Below, piece after piece: positions 24,925 through 32,893 of a DNA stretch of 64,000 bases. A program made the translations under genes and the position numbers. A model generated the notes under the pieces. That model was given only the letters and a program-made list of their open reading frames with translations, searched no databases and was not told the DNA's origin. Origin of the DNA: Syntrophomonas zehnderi OL-4 (GTDB taxonomy: Bacteria; Bacillota; Syntrophomonadia; Syntrophomonadales; Syntrophomonadaceae); the NCBI RefSeq assembly GCF_000983115.1, contig NZ_CGIH01000018.1, forward strand, positions 1 through 64,000. Direction: 5' to 3'. Every line of letters starts with the position of its first letter. Position 1 is the stretch's first letter.

Positions 24925-26212
24925 AAAGATTCCCGCGGCAAAGCTCAATCCAGCCGCATATAACCCGCGAAAAGACCTGAAGCCAGGTGACAAGGAATAC
25001 GAAAAACTCAAGCGCTCTATCGCGGAGTTCGGATATGTAGAACCGATCATCTGGAATAAGACAACCGGAAATGTGGTCGGAGGTCACCAGCGGTTGAAAG
25101 TGCTACTCGACCTTGGGCAGACGGAAATCGACTGCGTGGTAGTGGAGCTTGATGACAAACGCGAAAAGGCACTTAACCTTGCACTTAATAAAATACAGGG
25201 CGATTGGGACGAAGCAAAGCTGGCATCGCTCATGGCAGAGTTTGACGCATCTACCTTTGATGTATCCCTCACAGGCTTCGATGCCGACGAGGTGGATGCG
25301 CTCTTAAATAAGTTTTACTCGAAGGATGCCATACAGGATGACTTCGACGTAGACAAAGAAAAGGAAACCATTGAAAGCGCCGGCGAAACTCGGACACATC
25401 CAGGAGATATCTGGCTGCTTGGACAACATCGACTTTTATGCGGTGACAGCACCAGCGAGGTGGATTTCGACCGCTTGATGGACGGCGCTCACGCCCAGTG
25501 CGCGGTTACCTCTCCTCCATACGGCGTCGGAAAAGAATATGAAAAGGCCGGGATTGAACCGTGGTTTGAAACTATGCGACCCGCTATAAAGAACATCTGT
25601 AAAAACGCAGATATCGTCTGTTGGAACATTGGAGACCTGTACGCTACGGGCACCCAGTTTATCGAGCCGACCGAAATGTATAGCATTGGGCTATTTAGTG
25701 ACAACGGCTTTCGTCCTATCTGGATTCGCATATGGAAAAAGCAGGGCATGAATTTCGGAAATTCGCCCTATCACCTTGTGACGAATAAACCGGTGCAGCA
25801 GTACGAATATATCACAGCGCTGGCTGCGCAGGAAACTGAAGAATATAACGACCAAGAGTTTGCTTGGGTTTCGGCATTCGCCGGTCATTCCTATAAGTTT
25901 GTGAAGCGGCTCACCAAGGATGAGCGTAAAAAATGGGGCTATGCCGGTATTTGGGAAATATCTACCGTGCGAGCCAACAAAGATCACCCAGCAATGTTTC
26001 CTGTCGAGCTGCCGTGGCGATGTATTAAAATGCATTCTGACCGCGGCGGTGTTGTACTGGAGCCTTTCGCGGGTTGTGGAACGACGCTCATCGCCTGTGA
26101 ACAGACCGAACGCAGGTGTTACGCGATGGAGATTTCTCCGCTCTATTGCGATCTCATCGTAAAACGCTGGGAAACATTCACCGGCGAGGCTGCCGTAAAA
26201 CTGGAGGCATGA
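24914..26212 (+). CDS. ParB-domain DNA methyltransferase, SPPY type
   Basis: The 432-residue fusion has a ParB/Srx-like N-terminal domain (residues 1-130: LNPAAYNPRKDLKPGD, VEPIIWNKTTGNVVGGHQR). The methyltransferase domain has catalytic motif IV TSPPYG near residue 195 and SAM-binding motif I VLEPFAGCGTTLIACEQ near 375, the permuted order of beta-class enzymes. SPPY is more typical of N4-cytosine than N6-adenine methylation, though not exclusive. The ATG overlaps the metK end by 11 bases. It probably protects phage DNA from host restriction. Confidence 0.9.
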   Translation: MLIEKIPAAKLNPAAYNPRKDLKPGDKEYEKLKRSIAEFGYVEPIIWNKTTGNVVGGHQRLKVLLDLGQTEIDCVVVELDDKREKALNLALNKIQGDWDEAKLASLMAEFDASTFDVSLTGFDADEVDALLNKFYSKDAIQDDFDVDKEKETIESAGETRTHPGDIWLLGQHRLLCGDSTSEVDFDRLMDGAHAQCAVTSPPYGVGKEYEKAGIEPWFETMRPAIKNICKNADIVCWNIGDLYATGTQFIEPTEMYSIGLFSDNGFRPIWIRIWKKQGMNFGNSPYHLVTNKPVQQYEYITALAAQETEEYNDQEFAWVSAFAGHSYKFVKRLTKDERKKWGYAGIWEISTVRANKDHPAMFPVELPWRCIKMHSDRGGVVLEPFAGCGTTLIACEQTERRCYAMEISPLYCDLIVKRWETFTGEAAVKLEA

Positions 26213-26213
26213 T

Positions 26214-27443
26214 ATGGACATTCAAAAATTATCAATAGAAAAGCTGAATCCTGCAGCATACAATCCGCGTAAAGACCTCAAGCCCGGCGATCCTGAATAT
26301 GAAAAGCTGCGCCGCTCCATCGAGGAATTCGGTTATGTTGAGCCCATCATCTGGAACAAGCGCACGGGCAACATTGTCGGCGGACATCAGCGGTACAAGA
26401 TGCTGGTGGCACTCGGATATACTGATGTAGACTGCGTGGTACTGGATATCGACGAGCAAAAGGAAAAAGCCTTAAATGTGGCGCTCAACAAGATATCAGG
26501 CGAGTTCGACATCCCGCTTTTAACCGATCTCTTAAAGGACATTGGCGCAAGTGGCTTTGATGTATCCCTCACGGGTTTCGATGCCGCCGAGATGGATGCG
26601 TTGTTCAGGGATAGTATAGTCGGAGGAATCAAAGAGGACGATTTTGACGAGCCATTACCTGAAACGCCCATTTCTAAGCAGGGAGATATCTGGCTGCTTG
26701 GACGGCATCGCCTAATCTGCGGCGATGCTACAAAAGCGGAAACATATAAAAAGCTGCTGGACGGCCAGCAAGCAAATCTCGTGATTACAGATCCGCCATA
26801 CAACGTGGACTATAAAGGCACTGCGGGAAAACTTAAAAATGACAATATGGAAAGTACCAAGTTCCGCGCATTCCTGCTCTCGGCATATCGGTGTATGTAT
26901 GATGCGTTGGTAGACGGTGGCGGCATTTATGTTTTCCATGCCGATCGTGAGACCGTCAATTTCAGAACAGCATTTACCGAAGCAGGCTTCTTCTGTCATC
27001 AGACTTGTATATGGATAAAGAATACACCAGTCTTGGGGCGCTGCGATTATCAATACAACCATGAGCCTGTTCTCGTGGGCTGGAAGCCAACAGCCGGTCA
27101 CAACTGGTACGCCGACCGTAAACAGCGCACGACATGGAATTTTGACCGGCCCAGCAAGAGTAAATATCATCCTACTATGAAACCGGTAGCGTTGTGCGCA
27201 TATCCGATTATGAACAGTTCACTAACAAACAATATCGTGCTTGACCCCTTCGGCGGTAGTGGCAGTACTCTCATTGCATGTGAACAGACGGAGCGCATTT
27301 GCTATACGATCGAGTTGGATGAGCGTTATGCCGATGTTATCGTAAAACGGTACATAGAGCAAAAAGGCTCGGATACCGACGTTTACCTAATGCGTGATAC
27401 ACAAAAAACTGCATATAGAGATGTCAAAAAGTCTGTGGAATAA
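26214..27443 (+). CDS. ParB-domain DNA methyltransferase, DPPY type
   Basis: The 409-residue paralogue of the preceding gene has a ParB-like N-terminus nearly matching it (LNPAAYNPRKDLKPGD, FGYVEPIIWNKRTGN). Catalytic motif IV is TDPPYNVDYKG and motif I is VLDPFGGSGSTLIACEQ. DPPY indicates N6-adenine methylation in beta-class enzymes. The two genes differ widely at synonymous sites, so the duplication is old. Different catalytic motifs suggest that they modify different bases or targets. The ATG lies one base after the previous stop region with GGAGG upstream. Confidence 0.92.
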   Translation: MDIQKLSIEKLNPAAYNPRKDLKPGDPEYEKLRRSIEEFGYVEPIIWNKRTGNIVGGHQRYKMLVALGYTDVDCVVLDIDEQKEKALNVALNKISGEFDIPLLTDLLKDIGASGFDVSLTGFDAAEMDALFRDSIVGGIKEDDFDEPLPETPISKQGDIWLLGRHRLICGDATKAETYKKLLDGQQANLVITDPPYNVDYKGTAGKLKNDNMESTKFRAFLLSAYRCMYDALVDGGGIYVFHADRETVNFRTAFTEAGFFCHQTCIWIKNTPVLGRCDYQYNHEPVLVGWKPTAGHNWYADRKQRTTWNFDRPSKSKYHPTMKPVALCAYPIMNSSLTNNIVLDPFGGSGSTLIACEQTERICYTIELDERYADVIVKRYIEQKGSDTDVYLMRDTQKTAYRDVKKSVE

Positions 27444-27511
27444 CGCTTGCTATTCTACAGACTTTATGGCTCTATATGACCTGCGTAGAACGCAGAAAGG
27501 TGGTAAATGCA

Positions 27512-28201
27512 ATGGAACATAACACATTTGAAGTCCGGTATAACGTTACCGGCGACGAGCGCAAGCGTCTCGTTCGGGCAATGGGCGACATTTTGGAAGC
27601 TGAGCCTAAATACTTGGGTGCACCGAGTTTCGCTTACGAGATTGGTTATTTCACTGTTGATAAAATCGGTACCGTTGCCTTTGATAGTCGTGCTGACAGC
27701 GAGGAAATCGAAAAGCTCATCGAGCGACTGCATGAATTGGGCTTTGAAGCAGAAAAGGTCAGCAGTGACACTAATGATGTTGACGAGCTTGTTATTGAGA
27801 TGCCGCTGACAGACTTCACTCCTGAAAAACTTGATAACCTTGTTAAACTGGTCGCTGCAAAGGAATCGCTTCTCAAGGCAGCATTAGGTGCTGAAGATTT
27901 GCCCATTCAGCAGACAGAAAACACACTTCGATTCCCGTGGTTCAAAGGATGCTTAGACAGCGATTCGGTTCACGCTTATACCACACTCATTTCAAAGCTC
28001 TGTGAAACGGCAAAGGAAAAGCAGCGAGTCAGTACCAAGAAGCGTGAGGTTGATAATCCCAAATACGCAATGCGGTGCTGGCTCCTCTCTCTCGGCTTTA
28101 TTGGTGACGAATACAAGGTTAGCAGAAAAATCCTACTGAAAAACCTCTCCGGCAGCAGCGCATTCAAATCTCCGAAAGGTAGTGCATGTGATGAGAAATA
28201 G
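27512..28201 (+). CDS. Phage 'virulence-related' family protein, function unknown
   Basis: The product has 229 residues. EHNTFEVRYNVTGDERKRLV and LGAPSFAYEIGYFTVDKIGT form a beta-alpha N-terminal domain, followed by an acidic helical middle (DSEEIEKLIERLHELGFEAE). The C-terminal third is basic (LCETAKEKQRVSTKKREVDN, MRCWLLSLGFIGDEYK). Databases often label such phage proteins virulence-related, without demonstrated function. ATG 27512 follows AGAAAGG. It belongs to the cargo block between small and large terminase and overlaps the next gene. Confidence 0.65.
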   Translation: MEHNTFEVRYNVTGDERKRLVRAMGDILEAEPKYLGAPSFAYEIGYFTVDKIGTVAFDSRADSEEIEKLIERLHELGFEAEKVSSDTNDVDELVIEMPLTDFTPEKLDNLVKLVAAKESLLKAALGAEDLPIQQTENTLRFPWFKGCLDSDSVHAYTTLISKLCETAKEKQRVSTKKREVDNPKYAMRCWLLSLGFIGDEYKVSRKILLKNLSGSSAFKSPKGSACDEK

Positions 28202-28436
28202 ATTTCCTTCAAGAGAAACCGTCGAACGTATCCGGGCTCAATATCCCGTCGGGTGCCGTGTGGAACTGTTAAAAATGGATGACATACAAGCTCCTCCTAT
28301 TGGCACTAAAGGTACTGTCACTGGCGTGGATGACATTGGCTCCATAATGGTTTCGTGGGATAACGGCAGCTCGCTTCATGTCGTATATGGCGAGGATTTC
28401 TGCAGGAAGCTGGAGGAAACACGCGATGGACAGTAA
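28191..28436 (+). CDS. DUF4314 family protein
   Basis: The 81-residue protein shows VERIRAQYPVGCRVELLKMD, IGTKGTVTGVDDIGSIMVSW and DNGSSLHVVYGEDFCRKL. This is a small beta-barrel (SH3/KOW-like) pattern that matches DUF4314. The ATG overlaps the previous gene's stop and its own end overlaps the next gene, so the three are one translation unit. The fold suggests nucleic-acid or protein binding; there is no direct evidence. Confidence 0.78.
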   Translation: MRNRFPSRETVERIRAQYPVGCRVELLKMDDIQAPPIGTKGTVTGVDDIGSIMVSWDNGSSLHVVYGEDFCRKLEETRDGQ

Positions 28437-28602
28437 AGTTAAAGAACAAATTCTCGCCGTCCGAGATACCGGACTAACCAATATGTTCGATACCCGCACC
28501 GTTCAGCACATTGCCCACGAAATGGACTTCCTTGAACTGGTTACTTTTCTTGAGGAAAACAAGGACAAATACGTCCGCTTTATCCTCACGGGTGAGGAAT
28601 AA
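28426..28602 (+). CDS. DUF5049 family protein
   Basis: The 58-residue protein KVKEQILAVRDTGLTNMFDT, VQHIAHEMDFLELVTFLEE, KYVRFILTGE is entirely helical with a short closing strand and matches the small DUF5049 family found with DUF4314 in phages. ATG 28426 follows TGGAGGAAAC. It ends the coupled trio that began at 27512. No function is known. Confidence 0.75.
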   Translation: MDSKVKEQILAVRDTGLTNMFDTRTVQHIAHEMDFLELVTFLEENKDKYVRFILTGEE

Positions 28603-28607
28603 CGCTG

Positions 28608-28739
28608 TAAACTACACAGTTTCTACAGCAATAACAGCCTAAAAATTCGTGTAGTTTATGACCGTATTTATCGCATAATTGACTGGATATAGTGTGTTTT
28701 TAGAGTTAATATGTCACTACCGAAAGGGGAAACACACTA
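28608..28739. repeat. Two inverted repeats in the 150-base gap after the DUF5049 gene
   Basis: TAAACTACAC (28608-28617) is complemented by GTGTAGTTTA (28649-28658), and TAGTGTGTTT (28690-28699) by AAACACACTA (28730-28739). TAATATGTCAC inside the second pair also occurs before the recombinase gene near 47182. They may be transcription control sites or cassette edges. Confidence 0.45.
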
Positions 28740-28755
28740 AACGGAGGGCAATAAC

Positions 28756-28968
28756 ATGACAAACCAACTTCACCTGAACCAGACGGTTCGCAACCTCGGC
28801 ATCCTCGCCAAGATCGTCGGCTTCCATGGAGTCACGGGCGACCCGATACTCCGCCCGCTTTGGAACGACGGCACCAAGTGGCTCGTAAGCGCAACCATGT
28901 GCGAGCCGGTCGATGAGAATCCCGCCGAGGTCTGGCGGCACAAAAACGGTCTTGTGAACCTCGACTAA
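28756..28968 (+). CDS. Small hypothetical protein with C-rich codon use
   Basis: The product has 70 residues: NQLHLNQTVRNLGILAKIVG, PILRPLWNDGTKWLVSATMC, PAEVWRHKNGLVNLD. No family is recognised. The third codon positions are strongly C/G compared with neighbouring phage genes (AAC CTC GGC ATC CTC GCC). GGAGG lies upstream of the ATG. It pairs with the next short gene; both are similar in base usage, so they may have arrived together from a GC-richer source. Confidence 0.65.
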   Translation: MTNQLHLNQTVRNLGILAKIVGFHGVTGDPILRPLWNDGTKWLVSATMCEPVDENPAEVWRHKNGLVNLD

Positions 28969-28997
28969 GCCGAACCTCAAAAGAAAGGAGAAAAAAC

Positions 28998-29162
28998 ATG
29001 GACTACCGAAAACTCATCAGCGAGCAGCTTGGCGACGGATACACTTTCGTGAAGGCTTACAACGCTTTTGAAAACGGAGAGTTGCGGATTATCGCCAAGG
29101 ACGCGCAGGGTTGCGAACACCGCTACATTCTAGTGGACGGCGAACTAACGGAAAAACCCTAA
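28998..29162 (+). CDS. Small hypothetical protein, 54 residues
   Basis: MDYRKLISEQLGDGYTFVKA, FENGELRIIAKDAQGCEHRY and ILVDGELTEKP form a compact helix-strand-strand-strand pattern. AAAGGAG precedes the ATG by seven bases and the frame is clean to TAA. Base usage is GC-biased like its upstream partner. No family is recognised. The 154 bases that follow have no gene; they contain a CCCC-GAAA-GGGG stem near 29190 and a CCTG-TGG-CAGG stem with a T-run near 29235, the latter possibly a weak terminator. Confidence 0.6.
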   Translation: MDYRKLISEQLGDGYTFVKAYNAFENGELRIIAKDAQGCEHRYILVDGELTEKP

Positions 29163-29316
29163 CCTAAAATCGAAAACAGCCGAGAACACCCCGAAAGGGG
29201 CTGTCTCTCGTACAGACAGTTTTAGAAGGCTTGCCTGTGGCAGGTCATTTTTTATGCCATTTTGAAAGGAGGCGGCTGATATACGAAAACTCAAGAAATA
29301 CACACCAACTCGTTTT

Positions 29317-30882
29317 ATGGCGAAGGATTCCGTATACTGCAAGGAAGCCGCCGACTATGCTGTCGCTTTCATTCAAGCTTTGCGTCATACCAGCGGCATA
29401 TGGGACGGTCGGCCTTTTGAACTTATAGATTGGCAGGAACAGATCATTCGAGATGTATTTGGTGTTCTAAAGCCAAACGGATACCGTCAGTTTAATACAG
29501 CATATATCGAAATACCAAAAAAGAATGGAAAGTCAGAGCTTGCTGCAGCAGTTGCGCTTTTATTGACTTGTGGCGATGGCGAACAGCGCGCTAAGGTATA
29601 TAGCTGTGCTTCGGATAAGAACCAAGCAAAGATCGTGTTTGAGGTTGCTGTGGCAATGGTGCGCAAATCACCAGCATTAACAAAGCGGGTTAAGATTACT
29701 GAATCGACCAAGACCCTTGTATATATGCCCACGGAGAGTACTTATCAGGTGCTCTCCGCGGACGTGGCGAATAAGCATGGATTCAATACCCACGGTGTTA
29801 TTTTCGATGAATTGCATACGCAGCCTAATAGAAAGCTCTTTGACGTTATGACCAAAGGCAGCGGAGATGCCCGAATGCAGCCACTATATTTTTTGATTAC
29901 CACTGCCGGAGACAACACGAACTCCATCTGTTATGAAGTGCATCAAAAAGCACTGGATATACTTTCGGGACGCAAGACGGATCCAACATTTTATCCTGTC
30001 ATCTTTGGGGCTGCGGAAACGGATGACTGGACGGATCCAAAGGTATGGAAAAAAGCAAACCCTTCCCTTGGTATCACAATAGGGATCGACAAGGTAAAGG
30101 CGGCTTGTGAGAGTGCAAAGCAAAATCCGGCCGAGGAGAACAGCTTCCGGCAACTCCGGCTGAACCAGTGGGTAAAACAGTCTGTACGCTGGATGCCAAT
30201 GGATAAATGGGATAAGTGTGCGTTTAAGGTAGATCCCGAATCGCTCGAAGGCCGCGTCTGCTATGGTGGGCTTGACCTCTCCTCTTCCACTGATATCACA
30301 GCCTTCGTGCTGGTCTTTCCACCGGTGGATGAGGATGATAAATACACTGTTTTGCCGTTTTTCTGGATGCCGGAGGACAACATTGATTTACGTGTTCGAC
30401 GTGATCATGTAAATTATGATTTATGGCAGAAGCAGGGTTTCCTCAAAACTACTGAAGGCAATGTTGTGCATTATGGATTCATCGAAGCCTTTATCGAGGA
30501 ACTCGGTACAAAATATAACATCCGTGAAATTGCCTTTGACCGCTGGGGTGCTGTGCAGATGGTGCAGAATCTCGAGGGCCTTGGTTTTACAGTTGTGCCC
30601 TTCGGTCAGGGCTTTAAGGATATGTCTCCGCCCACAAAAGAATTGATGAAACTGACGCTGGAACAGAAGATTGCTCATGGCGGACATCCTGTTCTTCGGT
30701 GGATGATGGACAATATCTTCATCCGCACCGACCCAGCGGGCAATATTAAGGCAGATAAAGAAAAGTCGACTGAAAAAATCGATGGCGCTGTGGCAACGAT
30801 TATGGCACTCGACCGTGCGATTCGTTGCGGAAACGACAATGGCGAGAGTGTTTATGATAAACGCGGTCTGCTTATTTTTTAG
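29317..30882 (+). CDS. terL: Terminase large subunit (HK97-like)
   Basis: The packaging ATPase-nuclease has 521 residues or more. It shows EIPKKNGKSELAAAV (Walker A variant), THGVIFDELHTQ (Walker B with catalytic Glu), FLITTAGDNTNS (coupling motif), and CYGGLDLSSSTDITAF (first nuclease Asp), with later acidic residues near FDRWGA and EKIDGAVATIMALDRAI. The first ATG (29317) has no ribosome-binding site. A perfect AAAGGAGG precedes an in-frame ATA at 29281, which would add IRKLKKYTPTRF, the usual family N-terminus. The true start is probably the ATA codon, or an ATG has been lost there. Confidence 0.93.
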   Translation: MAKDSVYCKEAADYAVAFIQALRHTSGIWDGRPFELIDWQEQIIRDVFGVLKPNGYRQFNTAYIEIPKKNGKSELAAAVALLLTCGDGEQRAKVYSCASDKNQAKIVFEVAVAMVRKSPALTKRVKITESTKTLVYMPTESTYQVLSADVANKHGFNTHGVIFDELHTQPNRKLFDVMTKGSGDARMQPLYFLITTAGDNTNSICYEVHQKALDILSGRKTDPTFYPVIFGAAETDDWTDPKVWKKANPSLGITIGIDKVKAACESAKQNPAEENSFRQLRLNQWVKQSVRWMPMDKWDKCAFKVDPESLEGRVCYGGLDLSSSTDITAFVLVFPPVDEDDKYTVLPFFWMPEDNIDLRVRRDHVNYDLWQKQGFLKTTEGNVVHYGFIEAFIEELGTKYNIREIAFDRWGAVQMVQNLEGLGFTVVPFGQGFKDMSPPTKELMKLTLEQKIAHGGHPVLRWMMDNIFIRTDPAGNIKADKEKSTEKIDGAVATIMALDRAIRCGNDNGESVYDKRGLLIF

Positions 30883-30900
30883 CAAAGGAGAGTGATGACT

Positions 30901-32157
30901 ATGGGAATCTTACAAGGAATATTCAGGGCACGTGACAAACCTAAAAACGCACTTGGCGGCAGCCGCTACAGCTTCTTTTTCGGAAACACAAGTGCTGGAA
31001 AGCCGGTTAACGAGCATACAGCAATGCAGATGACAGCCGTCTATTCTTGCGTGAGGATACTGTCTGAAACATTGGCGGGGCTGCCGCTTCATGTGTACAG
31101 ATATAATGATTCGGGCGGCAAAGAGAAATATTTGAAGCACCCTTTATATAAACTGCTCCATGATGAGCCGAACCCTGAGATGACTTCATTTGCGTTCCGG
31201 GAAACGCTGATGAGTCATCTTTTGTTATGGGGCAATGCTTACGCACAGATTATCCGAAATGCCCGTGGTGAGGTTCTCGCCCTCTATCCCCTTATGCCGA
31301 ACAAAATGACAGTCGACCGCGACAGCAAAGGTCGCTTGTTTTACCTTTACACCCGCACAAGTGAAGATACTCCTACTCTTGGCGATGACAGCCAGGTCTA
31401 TCTCACGCCGTCCGAAGTTCTGCATATTCCGGGACTGGGCTTTGACGGACTTATTGGCTACTCACCGATAGCTATGGCGAAAAATGCAGTGGGACTTGCC
31501 ATCGCGACCGAAGAATACGGCGCGAAGTTTTTCGCAAACGGAGCCGCACCGGGCGGTGTGCTTGAACACCCCGGCACCATAAAGGACCCGCAAAAGGTCA
31601 AGGATAGCTGGAATGCCGCCTACCAAGGCTCGCAAAATGCGCACCGTGTGGCCGTTCTCGAGGAAGGCATGAAGTATCAGCCTATAGGCATCTCCCCCGA
31701 GCAGGCGCAGTTTTTGGAAACGCGGAAATTTCAGATAAACGAAATCGCCCGTATTTTCAGAGTACCGCCCCACATGCTTGCCGATTTGGAGAAATCCTCC
31801 TTCAGCAACATCGAGCAGCAGTCGCTTGAGTTTGTAAAGTACACGCTCGACCCGTGGGTAGTGCGCTGGGAGCAATCCATGTGCCGTGCATTGCTTACGG
31901 AAAGCGAAAAGCCGACTGTTTTCATTAAGTTTAATGTGGACGGCTTGCTTCGAGGCGACTATGTGTCCCGCATGAATGGATACGCAACTGCAAGGCAGAA
32001 CGGATGGATGAGCGCAAACGATATCCGTGAGCTTGAAAACCTAAACCGCATTCCGGCGGAACTTGGGGGCGATCTTTACCTCATCAACGGCGCGATGACA
32101 AAATTACAGGACGCTGGCGCGTTCGCAAATTCTACAAGATTGGAGGAAACCGAATGA
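30901..32157 (+). CDS. Portal protein (HK97 family)
   Basis: The ring protein of the packaging vertex has about 418 residues. Family signatures are MQMTAVYSCVRILSETLAGL, HPLYKLLHDEPNPEMTSFAF, YAQIIRNARGEVLALYPLMP, FRVPPHMLADLEKSSFSNIE and LDPWVVRWEQSM. ATG 30901 gives ten bases from AAAGGAG; 30895 is possible. Its stop overlaps the protease start (ATGA). Length and motifs are complete. Confidence 0.95.
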   Translation: MGILQGIFRARDKPKNALGGSRYSFFFGNTSAGKPVNEHTAMQMTAVYSCVRILSETLAGLPLHVYRYNDSGGKEKYLKHPLYKLLHDEPNPEMTSFAFRETLMSHLLLWGNAYAQIIRNARGEVLALYPLMPNKMTVDRDSKGRLFYLYTRTSEDTPTLGDDSQVYLTPSEVLHIPGLGFDGLIGYSPIAMAKNAVGLAIATEEYGAKFFANGAAPGGVLEHPGTIKDPQKVKDSWNAAYQGSQNAHRVAVLEEGMKYQPIGISPEQAQFLETRKFQINEIARIFRVPPHMLADLEKSSFSNIEQQSLEFVKYTLDPWVVRWEQSMCRALLTESEKPTVFIKFNVDGLLRGDYVSRMNGYATARQNGWMSANDIRELENLNRIPAELGGDLYLINGAMTKLQDAGAFANSTRLEETE

Positions 32158-32873
32158 AGAAATTTTGGAACTGGGTGCGGGATGAAGAGTCAGGCACCCG
32201 AACGCTATACCTCGACGGCGTGATTGCAGAAGAGTCCTGGTTTGATGATGATATCACCCCTAAGGCTTTCAAAGCTGATTTGGATGCCGGTGAGGGTGAT
32301 ATTGTTATTTGGCTCAACTCTCCCGGAGGTGACTGTGTCGCTGCAAGTCAGATTTATGCAATGCTCATGGACTATAAAGGCAAGGTCACAGTCAAGATCG
32401 ACGGCATTGCCGCATCAGCGGCGAGTGTCGTGGCGATGGCGGGAACTGAGGTGTTGATGGCTCCTACCGCTCTCATGATGGTGCATAACCCGCTGACAAT
32501 TGCTATCGGCGACAGCGAGGAAATGCAGAAAGCTATTGCCATGCTCTCGGAAGTCAAGGAAAGCATCATCAATGCCTATGAAATCAAGACCGGGCAGTCC
32601 CGCGCTAAGCTCTCCCACCTCATGGATGCCGAAACATGGCTAAATGCCAACAAAGCAATAGAACTCGGCTTTGCAGACGGTATTCTGGAGGATGAGAAAA
32701 AGCGGGTGCAAGCAGAAAATGTCACATATGCTTTCAGCCGCCGGGCTGTTACAAACTCCTTGCTGGACAAAGTTAAACCCAAATTGCCGAGACAGAAAAC
32801 AAACACCCCGACCGCCTCCAAAGCCACTCCTGCGGAATGGCTTGAGAAGCGGCTTTCTTTACTTCAACACTAA
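32154..32873 (+). CDS. ClpP-type head maturation protease
   Basis: The 239-residue phage serine protease processes the prohead. It has the ClpP fold: IVIWLNSPGGDCVAASQIYA, IDGIAASAASVVAMAG (nucleophile Ser in the ASAAS context), LMMVHNP (catalytic His) and SHLMDAETWLNANKAIELGF (acidic residue). The C-terminal 40 residues are basic and Pro/Thr-rich. It lies between portal and capsid genes, the standard place for the HK97-type assembly protease, and is coupled to the portal gene by a four-base overlap. Confidence 0.95.
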   Translation: MKKFWNWVRDEESGTRTLYLDGVIAEESWFDDDITPKAFKADLDAGEGDIVIWLNSPGGDCVAASQIYAMLMDYKGKVTVKIDGIAASAASVVAMAGTEVLMAPTALMMVHNPLTIAIGDSEEMQKAIAMLSEVKESIINAYEIKTGQSRAKLSHLMDAETWLNANKAIELGFADGILEDEKKRVQAENVTYAFSRRAVTNSLLDKVKPKLPRQKTNTPTASKATPAEWLEKRLSLLQH

Positions 32874-32893
32874 ATTTTGAGGAGGAATAACAC

